Of a stretch of DNA of 64,000 bases, positions 50,449 to 62,277 are shown piece by piece. The notes under the pieces were generated by a model. The model was not told where the DNA came from and searched no databases. It saw nothing but the letters and a program-made list of their open reading frames with translations. The position numbers were made by a program, and so were the translations under genes. The stretch is from Gordonia pseudamarae (GTDB taxonomy: Bacteria; Actinomycetota; Actinomycetes; Mycobacteriales; Mycobacteriaceae), in contig NZ_CP045809.1 of assembly GCF_025273675.1 (NCBI RefSeq), positions 124,001 to 188,000 of the forward strand. Reading direction: 5' to 3'. Every line of letters starts with the position of its first letter. Positions within the stretch are counted from its first letter, which is position 1.

Positions 50449-52227
50449 TCACATGATGTCGCGAGGGTGCATGCGCTTGGGTGCGCATTGCAGCACCGAC
50501 ATGTCCCAGGCCACGAATCGCCGGTTTTCCACCGGTTCCGAGTACAGGTCATCGACGGCGGCCTTGCCCAGGTTATGCGGTCCGACGATCCGGTAGCAGG
50601 ACTGGTTGAAACTGCCGAACCACACCTGAATGAACAGCTTCGGGTTGAGCACCAGCTTCCACCAGGGGAGCAGGCAGCCGATCTCCCGGGCCAGCTCATC
50701 CAGGTAGATCACCTGCGACGGAATCGCTTCGGTGTGCCGCGGGCTGAGCGCGGTGAAGTGCTCCTCCCATGCCTTCTCGGCGGCGATCCTCCTGTCGAGA
50801 TCCTTGGGCACCGAGAGCTTTCCGCTCAGCACCCGGGCGAAGTAGCGGGCCTGCATCTCGGCGCAGATGGGCACACCGCCGGAGAACGGCCGGGTCAGCC
50901 CGATGACCGCGGCGGTGCCGGCGTGCTCGGGGTGCAAGAAGTGCTTGTACAGATTGCGCACATTGGCGTCCTTGACGGTGAGATCGCCGAGGAACTGCTC
51001 GGTGCGGCGGTACCCGGTGCACAGCACGACGGCGTCGTAGTCGTGCGTGGTGCCGTCCTTGAAACGTACGGTGGCGCCGTCGGAACCGTCGATACCGGCG
51101 TCGTTGAGGACCACCTGTCCGTTCACCAGGCTCGGGATGAAGGTGACGTTCTTGGAGAAGATGCTGCGCTGGCACCAGCTGCCGTCCGGTTGCGAACGGT
51201 GATTCCAGGTGCGGATCATCTCCCAGTTCTCGTCGGTGTGCGGGGTGTTGAGATCGAGCATCGGTGGATCGGCCGGTGCGCCGAAGGGATTGAGTTTGGG
51301 CTGGGCGAACTCCTTGCCCAGCAGCTTGCGGACGACAGCCGCGACGGTCGTGGCCACGCCGTAGACCACGGACGCCGCCAGGAACAGGAACTTGGCGACG
51401 GCGCTGCGGCCCCAGAACGACTCGTAGACGAACGGGTATTCGCTGGAGCGGCGCAGCATCTCATGAACGTGCGAACGTACGGTGCCGTTGTCGGTGCTCT
51501 TGGTGCTGTTGAACACGCGTGGCAGCAGCCATGTGTACGAGCGGATCGACAGCGTGCACGCCTGCGCCACCTCGCCGACCTCACGGACCAGGTCGGCGCC
51601 CGATTCGGCCAGGCCGACGATCAGGACCCGCTTGCCGCGGAACCGCTCGGCGTCCCGGTACTCGCCGGAGTGGATGATCTCGCCGGTGAAATTCTCCAGG
51701 CCGGGGATGTCGCGGTTGGGGGTCTGGAAAGGCCCGGAGCACAACGCGATCGCGTCGAAGTCCTCGCGGGTCTCGGTTCCCGAGGTACGGGCGGTGACCG
51801 TCCAGCCGGACTTTGTGCGGGTGAGGTCGGTGACTTCGCTGCTGGATCGGATGCACTCCAGGATGCCGAACCTGTCGGCGTATTCTCGCAGATATTCCAG
51901 GTACTGGCTGCGGGTGTAGAACACGCGCTGCGGACCCTGATAGGGGTAGTCCGAGAAGGCCATCATCTTCATCGAGATGGTCAGGTACAGGCTGTCGTAG
52001 GCCTTGGTGGTCTGGTGGTGGTCGGTGCCCGCGACGTCCTGGCCCGCGACGTCCTGGCCCGGGTTGTCCTGGCCGGGGTTGTCCTGATCCACGTCGTCGC
52101 GATACCAGATACCGCCCGCGCCGCCGTTCTTGTCGAAGCAGACCACCTCGTGGCCTTCGTCGCGCAGTTGTTTGATGGTGGTCAGCCCCGATGGCCCGGC
52201 CCCGATGACAGCAACTTTCAACGTCAC
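50449..52227 (-). CDS. Flavin-containing monooxygenase
   Basis: A 592-residue FMO-like enzyme. The FAD motif is VAVIGAGPSGLTTIKQL, then GGIWYRDD, and the NADP motif is VLIVGLAESGADLVRE. It most likely oxygenates a small or lipophilic substrate. I chose GTG 52227, 4 bp after CAGGAG; a TTG at 52221 is equally possible. A surface loop near residue 50 is built from a 15-bp tandem repeat (DNPGQ/DVAGQ units). It is convergent with the MarR gene. Confidence 0.85.
   Translation of the reverse strand: MTLKVAVIGAGPSGLTTIKQLRDEGHEVVCFDKNGGAGGIWYRDDVDQDNPGQDNPGQDVAGQDVAGTDHHQTTKAYDSLYLTISMKMMAFSDYPYQGPQRVFYTRSQYLEYLREYADRFGILECIRSSSEVTDLTRTKSGWTVTARTSGTETREDFDAIALCSGPFQTPNRDIPGLENFTGEIIHSGEYRDAERFRGKRVLIVGLAESGADLVREVGEVAQACTLSIRSYTWLLPRVFNSTKSTDNGTVRSHVHEMLRRSSEYPFVYESFWGRSAVAKFLFLAASVVYGVATTVAAVVRKLLGKEFAQPKLNPFGAPADPPMLDLNTPHTDENWEMIRTWNHRSQPDGSWCQRSIFSKNVTFIPSLVNGQVVLNDAGIDGSDGATVRFKDGTTHDYDAVVLCTGYRRTEQFLGDLTVKDANVRNLYKHFLHPEHAGTAAVIGLTRPFSGGVPICAEMQARYFARVLSGKLSVPKDLDRRIAAEKAWEEHFTALSPRHTEAIPSQVIYLDELAREIGCLLPWWKLVLNPKLFIQVWFGSFNQSCYRIVGPHNLGKAAVDDLYSEPVENRRFVAWDMSVLQCAPKRMHPRDIM
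52027..52086 (-). repeat. 15-bp in-frame tandem repeat, 4 copies
   Basis: Units at 52027, 52042, 52057 and 52072 (GCCCGCGACGTCCTG and close variants) encode repeated QDVAG/QDNPG within the monooxygenase, in a loop after the first FAD motif. Confidence 0.9.
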
Positions 52228-52452
52228 ATCTCCTGACGGTCCCCATGGTCGCGGCGGCGATCCCCGATACGCCACCAGAATGTAGGTGAGCCTAACATTA
52301 ATCACCGACCGGATATGGTCTGGGCCTGCGACTATGCCCAGGGATCCCATATGTCCGAATTGCCTGATATGTGCCATGGTTCCGAGGTCTGGCTACGCTC
52401 CGGTGTGAAATTTCCGGACGGCTTGATGCCGGTCGGGTATCCCGGATGGGTT

Positions 52453-54285
52453 CTATACCCCGGACAGCCCGTATGCGCCGATCTTGCGGTACAGCGAGCT
52501 GCGGGAGATTCCGAGCGCCGCCGCGGCCCGCACCCGATTGCCGTCGTGTTCGGCGAGCGCGGCGATGATGCTGTCGCGTTCACCGATCTCGAGCGTGGTG
52601 AGTCTGCGGGTGGAGGTGGTCCGGCAGAATCCCGGCAGGTCGCCGGCCTGGATCTCGCCGACCGGGCGGCTGCGCAGCGCGTGGATCAGTGCCTGGCGTA
52701 GCCGGGGGATGTTGCCCGGCCACGCGTACCCCCGGATGACCTCCAGCGCGTCCGGTCCGATCCGGCTTTTACCCTGCGGGGAAAGCTGTTTCAGAAGATT
52801 CCCGGCCAGTCCGGGCAACTCGTCGCCGCGCAGCCGCAACGGCGGCACCAGCACGGTGCGGTTCAGGTGTCCCAGCAGTGCCGCGTGAACGGCCGGACCC
52901 TCGCGCACGGGTTCGGCGGTGACCGCCACCTGGTAGCCGGCCCCGCGGGCGCGGTCGATGACGGAGGTGAGGGTGCCGAGGGCGTCCGGTCCGACCTTGT
53001 CGACGTGGCGGAGCACCAGCAGGCCCGCGCTCTCAGGCGTCCCGGGTGCCCCGACGTCGTCGAGATGCACCGCGTCAAGCACGATCACCTCCCCGAGCTC
53101 ATACACACCCCGGAACGTGTCGGCAGCCAGTGTTGTTCTTCCCGAACCTGATTCGCCCAGAATCAACACGCCCTCATGCGCGTGGACGGCACGGGTGAAC
53201 TCCTCTGCGGCGGCCGCCCAACCGGCATTGCCCGCCGAAGTGCCCGGGGTCCGCTCCGCGACCGGCCCGCGCTCATCGCCGGCCGGGCGGTCGGGGGTCC
53301 GTGGCCGCTGCGAGGTCCGCGGGCTGTCCGGGGATGCGGGCAGTGCGGAACGCTCGTCGTCGAACACAGCCACCACCCCGACGATATCGGGCCCGCAGGT
53401 GACGGGGTGGGCGCGCAGCCGGATCCTGCGGCCGTCCGCCAGAGGCATCGAATGCGCTGAGCTGTCGCATTTTTCGGCGAGATACTCGGCGAACTGGGTC
53501 ACCTTCTGCTGGGCGTCGTCGCCGAGCAGCGCCCGGGCCCGGTCGTTGAGCATCACCGTCCCGCCCGCACCCGGGGTGGGGCCGGACTTCCCGACGGCCA
53601 CCACCGCGTGGCGGAATCTGTTGTCGGCGCGCAGAAATGATTCGAACACAGCACGTTTGGCCTGGCTCCGGTCGTACAGCAGGTTGCGGGAGATGTCGGC
53701 GGCGGCCGACCGTACCAGCGCGGTGACCAGTGGATTCCAGCTCTCGGCCAGGGTGCTCACATCCAGGACACCGGCCACCCGCCGGGTCAGCGGGTCGATG
53801 ACAGGCGCCCCCGTGCAGGCGAACTGGACCAGTGACTGGGTGAAGTGCTCGGAACCGATGACCGTGACCGGTGCACCGACCTCGAACACGGTACCCACCC
53901 CGTTGGTGCCGACCCCGCCCTCGGCGTAGGAGTATCCGCGTGCGAACTCCACCCGGTCCAGGATCCTGCCGACCGCGGGCGAACCGTCGCGCCGGTCGAT
54001 GATGCGGGCCGCCGAATCGGTCAGCGCGATAGTGACCGGGATGTCGGTCATGTCGTCGGTGAGCCGTTCGATCACCGGCCGTGCGCAGCGTGCCAGTCGG
54101 GAGTCGAAGTCGATGTCGGCGTGATAGGTGGCGCGGTGATGATCGACGTCGACCCCGGCGGACAGGCTGCGCCGCCACGATGCCACAACCATATCGTCGA
54201 CGCCGGCCGCGCCCTCCGGTCCGTACTCGAGGAAGTCGGCCCGGGCCGCGGCCACCCGCAGTTGTTGCCCATAGGTGTCGGACAT
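52453..54285 (-). CDS. AcoR-like GAF/Fis transcriptional activator
   Basis: A 610-residue regulator from ATG 54285. An N-terminal GAF-type sensor follows the VVASWRRSLSAGVD start; GYSYAEGGVGTNGVGTVFEV is the AcoR/DhaR signature. A central AAA-like part keeps a Walker A (LILGESGSGRTTLA) but lacks the sigma54-contact GAFTGA motif, as usual in actinobacteria. The C-terminal Fis helix-turn-helix is NRVRAAAALGISRSSLYRKI. It lies between two flavin monooxygenase genes and probably activates the divergent one. Confidence 0.9.
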   Translation of the reverse strand: MSDTYGQQLRVAAARADFLEYGPEGAAGVDDMVVASWRRSLSAGVDVDHHRATYHADIDFDSRLARCARPVIERLTDDMTDIPVTIALTDSAARIIDRRDGSPAVGRILDRVEFARGYSYAEGGVGTNGVGTVFEVGAPVTVIGSEHFTQSLVQFACTGAPVIDPLTRRVAGVLDVSTLAESWNPLVTALVRSAAADISRNLLYDRSQAKRAVFESFLRADNRFRHAVVAVGKSGPTPGAGGTVMLNDRARALLGDDAQQKVTQFAEYLAEKCDSSAHSMPLADGRRIRLRAHPVTCGPDIVGVVAVFDDERSALPASPDSPRTSQRPRTPDRPAGDERGPVAERTPGTSAGNAGWAAAAEEFTRAVHAHEGVLILGESGSGRTTLAADTFRGVYELGEVIVLDAVHLDDVGAPGTPESAGLLVLRHVDKVGPDALGTLTSVIDRARGAGYQVAVTAEPVREGPAVHAALLGHLNRTVLVPPLRLRGDELPGLAGNLLKQLSPQGKSRIGPDALEVIRGYAWPGNIPRLRQALIHALRSRPVGEIQAGDLPGFCRTTSTRRLTTLEIGERDSIIAALAEHDGNRVRAAAALGISRSSLYRKIGAYGLSGV

Positions 54286-54520
54286 CGTCGCCGGTGGCCT
54301 CCCTTCGTGACCGGTCGTTCCGGTCGTCGCCGGGCGGCCCACCGGATGGGCGTGCCGCCGGTGTGACGTGGCGCACAACATCCGATTATCCGCCTATCGG
54401 TGCATCGCGCACCCATCCGAACGGTCAGTCCGGATGTCCCAGATTGGGACACCACGGCGTGCTGAGACACCGCGAAGATCGTCCACTACGTGACCCGCAT
54501 CACTCGAAGGAGAAGCCGCC

Positions 54521-56122
<1,602 letters not shown>

Positions 56123-56156
56123 CCAGCCCCCGACTTCTGTGAAGGGATTTCCGATC

Positions 56157-57359
56157 ATGACCAGTGTCTCCCAGGCAATCGATCGCACCGCATTCGGTTC
56201 GGCCGCCGACGCCGTCCTGGCCGCGGCCACCGAAGGCGATGCCCGTGTCCCCGGCGTTGTCGCGATGGTGACCGACCGCAGTGGCAACCTCTACGAGGGG
56301 GCCGCGGGTGTGCGCCGTGTCGGCACCGACGACGCGATCACCACCGACGATGTGTTCGCCCTCTTCTCCACCACCAAGGCGATCACCGCGACGGCGGCCC
56401 TGCAACTCGTCGAGGCCGGTCGGCTCGATCTCGACGCACCGGCAGCCGAATACGCGCCCAAGATCGGTGAGCTGCAGGTGCTCGAAGGGTTCGACGACGC
56501 CGGCAACCCGGTTCAGCGCGCACCCAGGTCGCAGCCCACCACCCGCCAGCTTCTCACGCACACAGGCGGTTTCGGATACGATTTCTTTGACGTCAACTAC
56601 TGCCGGCTGGCCGTGGAACACGGCCAGCCCAGTGTCATCACCGCGACGGCGGCCGCGCTCGACACGCCGCTGCTGTTCGATCCGGGTGAGCGCTGGCAGT
56701 ACGGCAGTAACCTGGACTGGGTGGGTCAGGTCGTCGAGGGGATCGTCGGTGACCGACTCGGAAAGGTATTCGCCGACAAGATCTTCGCCCCGCTCGGCAT
56801 AGAGAATCTGAGTTTCGAGCTGCGCGCTGACTTCCGGCCGCGGCTGGCGCAGATCCACAGTCGCGCCGACGACGGTTCGCTCACCCCGATGGATCTGGAA
56901 CTGCCGTCGCCGCCGGAGGTCGACATGGGCGGCCACGGCCTGTACGGCACCGTCGGCGACTACATGAAGTTCATCCGTATGTGGCTCAACGACGGTGCGG
57001 GCGAAAACGGCCGGGTGCTGGCCGAATCGACCGTCGAGATGGCCTTGCGCAATCATCTCGGCGATCTTCCGGTGACCGCGCTGCCCGGAGTGATCCCGTC
57101 GTTGTCCAACGACGCCGAGTTCTTCCCCGGGCAGTCCAAGTCGTGGTCGCTGCCGTTCATGATCAACAACGAGAAGGCCCCGACCGGACGTCCTGCGGGT
57201 GCGCAGGGCTGGGCGGGGCTGGCGAATCTGTTCTACTGGATCGACCGCGAGAACGGCTACGGCGGCTACTGGGCCACCCAGATCCTGCCATTCGGTGACC
57301 CGACGTCGTTCACCAGGTACCTCGAGCTGGAGACTGCCCTGTACGACGCTCTCGGCTGA
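56157..57359 (+). CDS. Serine hydrolase, beta-lactamase class C/esterase VIII family
   Basis: A 400-residue protein from ATG 56157 (GAAGGGA site). The catalytic SxxK is FSTTKAITA, the Tyr motif is QYGSN, and [16 protein letters not shown] is the conserved family block. No signal peptide, so it acts in the cytoplasm, which favours an esterase. It is paired with the BVMO gene, suggesting a ketone-to-ester-to-acid and alcohol route. Confidence 0.88.
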   Translation: MTSVSQAIDRTAFGSAADAVLAAATEGDARVPGVVAMVTDRSGNLYEGAAGVRRVGTDDAITTDDVFALFSTTKAITATAALQLVEAGRLDLDAPAAEYAPKIGELQVLEGFDDAGNPVQRAPRSQPTTRQLLTHTGGFGYDFFDVNYCRLAVEHGQPSVITATAAALDTPLLFDPGERWQYGSNLDWVGQVVEGIVGDRLGKVFADKIFAPLGIENLSFELRADFRPRLAQIHSRADDGSLTPMDLELPSPPEVDMGGHGLYGTVGDYMKFIRMWLNDGAGENGRVLAESTVEMALRNHLGDLPVTALPGVIPSLSNDAEFFPGQSKSWSLPFMINNEKAPTGRPAGAQGWAGLANLFYWIDRENGYGGYWATQILPFGDPTSFTRYLELETALYDALG

Positions 57360-57374
57360 TCGATTCCACCATTC

Positions 57375-57407
57375 GGTCCCCACGGCATAGGTGCTGCCGT
57401 GGGGACC
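57375..57407 (+). terminator. Terminator after the hydrolase gene
   Basis: GGTCCCCACGGCA and TGCCGTGGGGACC, perfect 13-bp arms, 7-bp loop, followed by GTTT. Confidence 0.9.
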
Positions 57408-57621
57408 GTTTCGGCGTGTCGGTCAACCGAATGCTCTCCTTCGATCAGCTGACGGCCTCTGGTATGACGACGAACACCTAGGCAGCGGTCGTAGTGTTCC
57501 CCGTGACGAGGAAGTGCGCACCTTCTACGCCTACAACAACGGGTACAGCTACCGGGTCAGTCCGGCCGGCCTGCAGATCCGGAACCCGTGGGGCACCGTC
57601 ATCTCGCAGGAATACTGGTAG
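57391..57621 (+). CDS. Possible small protein or gene remnant
   Basis: A frame of up to 76 residues whose end (TFYAYNNGYSYRVSPAGLQI, then RNPWGTVISQEYW) is aromatic-rich and looks protein-like. No ATG or ribosome site is found, and the first GTG lies inside the terminator stem, so the true start is unknown. It may be the tail of a lost gene. I recognise no family. Confidence 0.3.
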   Translation: MLPWGPFRRVGQPNALLRSADGLWYDDEHLGSGRSVPRDEEVRTFYAYNNGYSYRVSPAGLQIRNPWGTVISQEYW

Positions 57622-57652
57622 TACCACCGGCAAACCGGCCGGTGACCGACCA

Positions 57653-58927
57653 CTACGCGTACTTCTGCACGTGTGGCAGAGCGTCTTTCGGGGTCTTGCC
57701 CTGGAAGCCCTCGCCGATGGCGGTGAGCTTCCAGTCGCCGCCCTCGCGTTTGATCACCGCCATCGTCACACCCGTGAACGGCATCCCGCCCCGCAGGGTG
57801 TAGCGGGCCAGCTCGGCGCCGGTGGTCATGTCGACCAGGCGGCAGTAGGCGTTGTCGACCTCCTCGAAGGTCTGGCCGCGGTAGGAGGTGACGATGAAGA
57901 CGAGGGCGTCGATGCTGGGAGCCACGTTCTGCAGCGCGACACTCACCACCTCGTCGTCGCCGTCGCCCTCACCGGTGAGGTTGTCGCCCGAATGCTGGAT
58001 CGAGAAGTCCTCGCTCTTGAGGTGACCGAAGTAGACGACATCGGCGCAGCGGCCCTGCGAGAACATCAGCACCGACGCGTCGAGGTCGATGGAACTGGCG
58101 CGGCTGCGGCCGAACATCGATTTGGCCTGCGCCGGATCCCAGCCCAGACCCATCTGCACGTCGGTCAGTTTGACGCCGCCGTCCTTGCGTAACGTCACCT
58201 TCTGCCCCTTGACGAGGCTGACCGGCCGGTTCTTGCTCAGGTTGACCTCCGGCGGAGCTCCGGCGGCCGCGGGCGGAGCGCCGTAACCGGCCGGCGGCGG
58301 GAACGACTGCGGCGGCTGGTAGGACGACTGCGGCGGCTGGTACGACGGCGCGGGCGGTTGCTGATACGGCGGCGCGGGCGGCTGCTGGGCCGGTGGCTGC
58401 TGGTAGGACGGGGCCGGCGGCGCGGCGGGTGTGTCGTCGACGCTCACACCGTGGTCACGGACCAGGTCGGCGAAGCCACCCGCATAACCCTGCCCGACCG
58501 CCCGGACCTTCCAGTCCGCGTTACGGCGATAGATCTCCAGCGCGATCACCACCGACTCCGACGAGAGCTCGCCGATCGTGTACGAGTACAGCTCACGGCC
58601 TGAGCTGTCGCCGACCCGCGCGGTGGGCGGTGCGAACCGGCCGAACGACGACGTCGCGTCGTCGAGGGTGATCACGGCCCGGACGGCATCGATCTCGGCA
58701 GGGATCTGGCCGGTGCTGATATGCAGTTGCGACAGTCCGGCACCCGGCAGCAGGCGCACACCGGGACCGGTGGTCTGGTTGTAGAACACGAAGTCGTTGT
58801 CGGTGCGCACCTTGCCGGAGGCGGTGACCAGCAACGCGGACACATCCGCCGAGGCGCCGACGTCGATGGAGACGATTACCTCGGGTGTCGGCAGCGGGGC
58901 ATTCTGGCCCTTCGACAATGCGGTCAC
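57653..58927 (-). CDS. Two-domain TerD family protein
   Basis: A 424-residue protein from GTG 58927. TerD domain 1 covers about 1-165 (ALSKGQNAPLP, then SSESVVIALEIYRRNADWKVRA, GGFADLVRDHGV). A Pro/Gln/Tyr-rich linker (QQPPAPPYQQPPAPSYQPP) follows. Domain 2 covers about 235-424 (NRPVSLVKGQKVTLRKDGG, SIDLDASVLMF, DWKLTAIGEGFQGKTP). TerD proteins bind calcium and belong to the tellurite and phage-resistance Ter stress system. The gene is 94 bp downstream of a Ter-associated operon. Confidence 0.92.
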   Translation of the reverse strand: MTALSKGQNAPLPTPEVIVSIDVGASADVSALLVTASGKVRTDNDFVFYNQTTGPGVRLLPGAGLSQLHISTGQIPAEIDAVRAVITLDDATSSFGRFAPPTARVGDSSGRELYSYTIGELSSESVVIALEIYRRNADWKVRAVGQGYAGGFADLVRDHGVSVDDTPAAPPAPSYQQPPAQQPPAPPYQQPPAPSYQPPQSSYQPPQSFPPPAGYGAPPAAAGAPPEVNLSKNRPVSLVKGQKVTLRKDGGVKLTDVQMGLGWDPAQAKSMFGRSRASSIDLDASVLMFSQGRCADVVYFGHLKSEDFSIQHSGDNLTGEGDGDDEVVSVALQNVAPSIDALVFIVTSYRGQTFEEVDNAYCRLVDMTTGAELARYTLRGGMPFTGVTMAVIKREGGDWKLTAIGEGFQGKTPKDALPHVQKYA

Positions 58928-59021
58928 GGTGGTGGCTCCCTCGGGTGTCGGCGCGCGGGTGGTTGCCACCACCCTAATCAGGAATCGGGCATGTGCGGCG
59001 TGGTGGGTCGGGCGTTGCGGT

Positions 59022-59858
59022 TCAGGCGGCGCCCGTACCGGGTATCGCGGCGTGGAACCAGGACAGGATTTCCTCGCCTGCCAGCGCGCCGGCGGTCGCG
59101 GTGACCCGCACGTGCTCACGGTGGAATCCGAGCTCGTGCAGTTCGCCGTGCGCGGGCCGGATGCCGCGATCGGCGGCCTCGAGCATGTCGGCGTCGAGCA
59201 GGCCGTCACCGGCGGCGAGCACGGGCGCGTAGGCGTCGAGGGCGCCGTCGTCGATGAGGCGGCGGCGTACCTCGGCCAGCGCCGCGCTCTTGGTGACGGT
59301 GGCGGGCTGGGCGTAGATCTTGCGGCCCTGCTGGGAGACGGTCCAGCCGCGCTCGGCACACCAGCCCGTCCACTCCGCGATGAATCCGGCGGGCTGCCGT
59401 TCGGTGTGCACCACGATGTAACAGAACAGGTCGTCGGCGATGCGCAACTTCTTGACCCACGACCGGTCGATCCGCGACGTCAGTTCGGCTACCACCGTGT
59501 CGAGATCGGCGCCCGCATCCGACAGTTGGGCGTCGATCTGCGTCCGCCAGCGCTTGTCGTCCGCCCCGTCGGTGATGATCCGCCCACCGCTGGACACCAC
59601 CGCGTACCGAAACGGGCTCCCCGGAAGCTCGATGCGCTTGTACTGCTTGGGAGTTCGGGTGGTCACCGGAACTACGGGGGCCGTCGCGGCCAGGTTGCCG
59701 AGCATGTTCACCGCGTCGGCGGTCATGTACGACAGCGGCGCGTCCTCATGGATCTCCACGCAGCGCAGGTCGAGGCGCCCGAACTGTTCGGGGCCCATCG
59801 CGGCCTCGGAGAAGATCATCGTGCGGTCCAGGTCGGTGGCGATCAGCGGGATGGTCAC
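59022..59858 (-). CDS. HAD-family phosphatase of the Ter operon
   Basis: A 278-residue protein from GTG 59858, overlapping the stop of the upstream gene (GTGA). PLIATDLDRTMIFSEAAM is HAD motif I (DLDRT) and LLAAGD-like VLAAGDGLLDADML is motif IV. VPVTTRTPKQYKRI is motif II. HAD phosphatases of this type accompany Ter proteins together with phosphoribosyltransferase-like proteins, in what is thought to be a nucleoside-derived metabolite pathway. Confidence 0.85.
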   Translation of the reverse strand: MTIPLIATDLDRTMIFSEAAMGPEQFGRLDLRCVEIHEDAPLSYMTADAVNMLGNLAATAPVVPVTTRTPKQYKRIELPGSPFRYAVVSSGGRIITDGADDKRWRTQIDAQLSDAGADLDTVVAELTSRIDRSWVKKLRIADDLFCYIVVHTERQPAGFIAEWTGWCAERGWTVSQQGRKIYAQPATVTKSAALAEVRRRLIDDGALDAYAPVLAAGDGLLDADMLEAADRGIRPAHGELHELGFHREHVRVTATAGALAGEEILSWFHAAIPGTGAA

Positions 59859-60979
59859 TCGGTGCTCTCCTTGATCAGTCCGACGCACGAATACGCCAGC
59901 CTGTCGACGACTTCGACGGGCACTTCACGCTGGGCGGCCAGCAGCCGGATATGTTCGTGTTCAGGGCGATCGGGCGCGTCGACGAGGATCTTCCTCGGCA
60001 CCCGGCGCAGCAGTACGCGGGTGGTTTCGCCGACTCCGGGTTTGACGAAATTGATCGATCCCAGGCCGTACCGATGCTGGACCTGTTCGATGGACCGCCA
60101 GCCCGCCCACGTCGGCTCCCGATCGGTGGCCAGTACCTGGGCGCACTGGTGCGCGGCGGCCTCCCGGACCGCGGAAAAACGATCGGTGACGGTGTCCAGC
60201 AGTAGATTTGACATATCATAGGGGGCCAGCTCGCGGTAGAACTTGGCGCCGTGGAACTCACCGGGACCGATGTGGTCGCTGTTGAGCACGGTGCGCGACA
60301 CCAGCCCCGACACCGTCGAGTTGAGGCACGCCGAGGCGATGAGGAAGTCGTCGCGGGTGCCGAAGGTGCGCACGCAGTACCCTGGATCGGCCAGGACGGC
60401 CAGATCGTCGGACAGCGCCGGGCCACCCGCCGCGGCGTATCCGGCCAGGGCCGCGCTCAGTTCCCGGGCGATGGCACCCTTGCCGGTCCAGCCGTCGACG
60501 AACACCACTGACTCCGGGCGATGCCGACCGGTGATGTAATCGAGTGCCACCGAGTCGATTCCGCGATCCCGCACGATCGAGATGGTGTAGTGCGGCAGGT
60601 CGAGCCCGTGTATGCGACCGGCCCAGCGGCGCATCAGGATGCCGACGGGGGTGCCCGCCCGGGCCAACGACACCAGAGTCAGGTCGGTGCCGCGGTCGGC
60701 GATCAGCAGATCGGTGACGGCACCGATGGCGACGGCCAGGCGGTCGGCGCTCTCGGACAGCGTCGTGCGAAACAGCTTCTGGTACTCCGCGTCGGGCTGA
60801 AACTCCACCGGCAGCGACTCCGCGTAGTGCGCCCGACCCGACTGGATGGCCTTCTCCCGGTCGGCGATGGCGCCCTCGAGCGCCACGTGTGAGAGGTCCT
60901 TGAGCAGCCAGGTCACCTCGTCCGGGCCGTACGAGCCGAACTCCGGGCCGGACAGGGGCGGTGTGGTCGGTGTGCTCAA
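59855..60979 (-). CDS. StiP-like protein of the Ter operon
   Basis: A 374-residue protein from a TTG at 60979 with a GGAGG site; the TTG overlaps the upstream stop (TTGA). The segments SYGPDEVTWLLKDLSHVALE, AESLPVEFQPDAEYQKLF, TLVSLARAGTPVGILMRRWA and VVFVDGWTGKGAIARELSAA are those of the cysteine-protease StiP/PRTase-like family next to ter genes, and the C-terminus (RVPRKILVDAPDRPEHEHIR) is PELOTA-like. The biochemical role is unproven; the GWTGKGA loop is phosphoribosyltransferase-like. Confidence 0.8.
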   Translation of the reverse strand: MSTPTTPPLSGPEFGSYGPDEVTWLLKDLSHVALEGAIADREKAIQSGRAHYAESLPVEFQPDAEYQKLFRTTLSESADRLAVAIGAVTDLLIADRGTDLTLVSLARAGTPVGILMRRWAGRIHGLDLPHYTISIVRDRGIDSVALDYITGRHRPESVVFVDGWTGKGAIARELSAALAGYAAAGGPALSDDLAVLADPGYCVRTFGTRDDFLIASACLNSTVSGLVSRTVLNSDHIGPGEFHGAKFYRELAPYDMSNLLLDTVTDRFSAVREAAAHQCAQVLATDREPTWAGWRSIEQVQHRYGLGSINFVKPGVGETTRVLLRRVPRKILVDAPDRPEHEHIRLLAAQREVPVEVVDRLAYSCVGLIKESTE

Positions 60980-62277
60980 CGGGCCACCTCCCGGGACATG
61001 CGCAGCGACCGTTGGGAAGGCGTGTCCACCACGACCACGACCACATCGTGCCCGGAACGGGTGAGGACGTCGGTGAGGCCGCCCGGCGCGTACAGTTCGT
61101 CGGTGTCGGCGGGCCGGTCGCACACGAAGACCACCTGCGAGGCGCCGGGATCGGCCGCCTCCCCCGGTGCCAGCGCGTTGTACAGATACCGTTTGGCGGT
61201 GTGGTCGCCCTCGGGGGCGGGGAACTCGAAGCCGCGCCGCAGCGGATATCCGGGCTCGTCCAGGACGTACGCGGGTGAGCGCGTCGAGGTTTGGTAGGTC
61301 ACCGAGAATCCCTCCTGTGCAAGATGTTCGGCAACGCAGAGTGGCAGGTACATGAACTCCTCGTGCCCGATCACCACCACCGGCGACGCCGGATCGAGCG
61401 GCGCCGCCGCCGCGCTGCTCACCGCGACGGCGGCCTCGTCGAACGGTGCGGCGTCGGCGCGGAGGAACCCGTGCCGACCGCCGTCGGGGACGCCGGCCGG
61501 CCAGGGCGTCCGTACCGTGGTGAGCCGGCCGGCGACCGGGCCGGCCGGGTTGAGTCGCGGTGCGGCGAGTCCGCACACCTGCTCGGTGAACCCGGCCGGC
61601 AGGTCGATGCTTCCGTGCGCGAGGGCCACGAAGTCGACCCGCACCCCCAGCCGGTCGGCCTCGGTCTCGCACTGTCGCCGCTGCCCGGCGTCACGCATGT
61701 CCACCAGCGAGGCCACCACATAGAACGGCCGCGGATACTGCTCGTGCAGGGCCGCGATGGCCTCCAGAGCCGTTGCACCGGTGGATATCTCGTCATCGAC
61801 CAGAACGAGGGGCACCTCGGTGGCGGGATCGTCGGGGGCGAACAGTGCGGCGTCGGTGGGTTCGATCAGGTGGGTGGTGGCGTGCGAATGCCCCTCCTCG
61901 AACGTCGCGGTGACCGTGACCCCGTCGCCGCGCCGGCGCGTCGAATGCAGGTAGCAGGCCGCGCCCATCCGGTCGGAGACGCAGTGTCCCAGTCCGGTGG
62001 CGGTCTCGGCGAAGCCGAGTACCGTTGCCGTAGCGGATAATTCCGTCCCGATGCGGTCGACGACGAGGTCGGCGAGCCGGTCGGCGGCACCGCGTACCAG
62101 CGCCGGGTCGGTGGGGATGTGCTTGCCCAGCACCGTCGACACCAGCAGATGTGCCCGTTTGGGATTGCGGCGCAGGCCCAGACGCACCAGGTCGCCGACC
62201 CCTTCACCCTCGAGCCGTACCGCGAATGCCTCGCCCACCCAGGTCCGGCCGGTATCGCGATCGATCCCGGCGCTCAC
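60976..62277 (-). CDS. Phosphoribosyltransferase of the Ter operon
   Basis: A 433-residue protein from GTG 62277 overlapping the upstream stop. VPLVLVDDEISTGATALEAI is the PRPP-binding motif (DDE..TG). LVRLGLRRNPKRAHLLVSTV and FAETATGLGHCVSDRM are the Ter-linked PRTase blocks. The C-terminal 150 residues (VVVIGHEEFMYLPLCVAEHL, RRGFEFPAPEG) form the TRSP-type domain. It probably makes a nucleotide-like intermediate. Confidence 0.85.
   Translation of the reverse strand: MSAGIDRDTGRTWVGEAFAVRLEGEGVGDLVRLGLRRNPKRAHLLVSTVLGKHIPTDPALVRGAADRLADLVVDRIGTELSATATVLGFAETATGLGHCVSDRMGAACYLHSTRRRGDGVTVTATFEEGHSHATTHLIEPTDAALFAPDDPATEVPLVLVDDEISTGATALEAIAALHEQYPRPFYVVASLVDMRDAGQRRQCETEADRLGVRVDFVALAHGSIDLPAGFTEQVCGLAAPRLNPAGPVAGRLTTVRTPWPAGVPDGGRHGFLRADAAPFDEAAVAVSSAAAAPLDPASPVVVIGHEEFMYLPLCVAEHLAQEGFSVTYQTSTRSPAYVLDEPGYPLRRGFEFPAPEGDHTAKRYLYNALAPGEAADPGASQVVFVCDRPADTDELYAPGGLTDVLTRSGHDVVVVVVDTPSQRSLRMSREVAR

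Noticed and set aside
50467..52236. 589-residue plus-strand frame
   Set aside because: Antisense to the flavin monooxygenase, which has intact FAD and NADP motifs.
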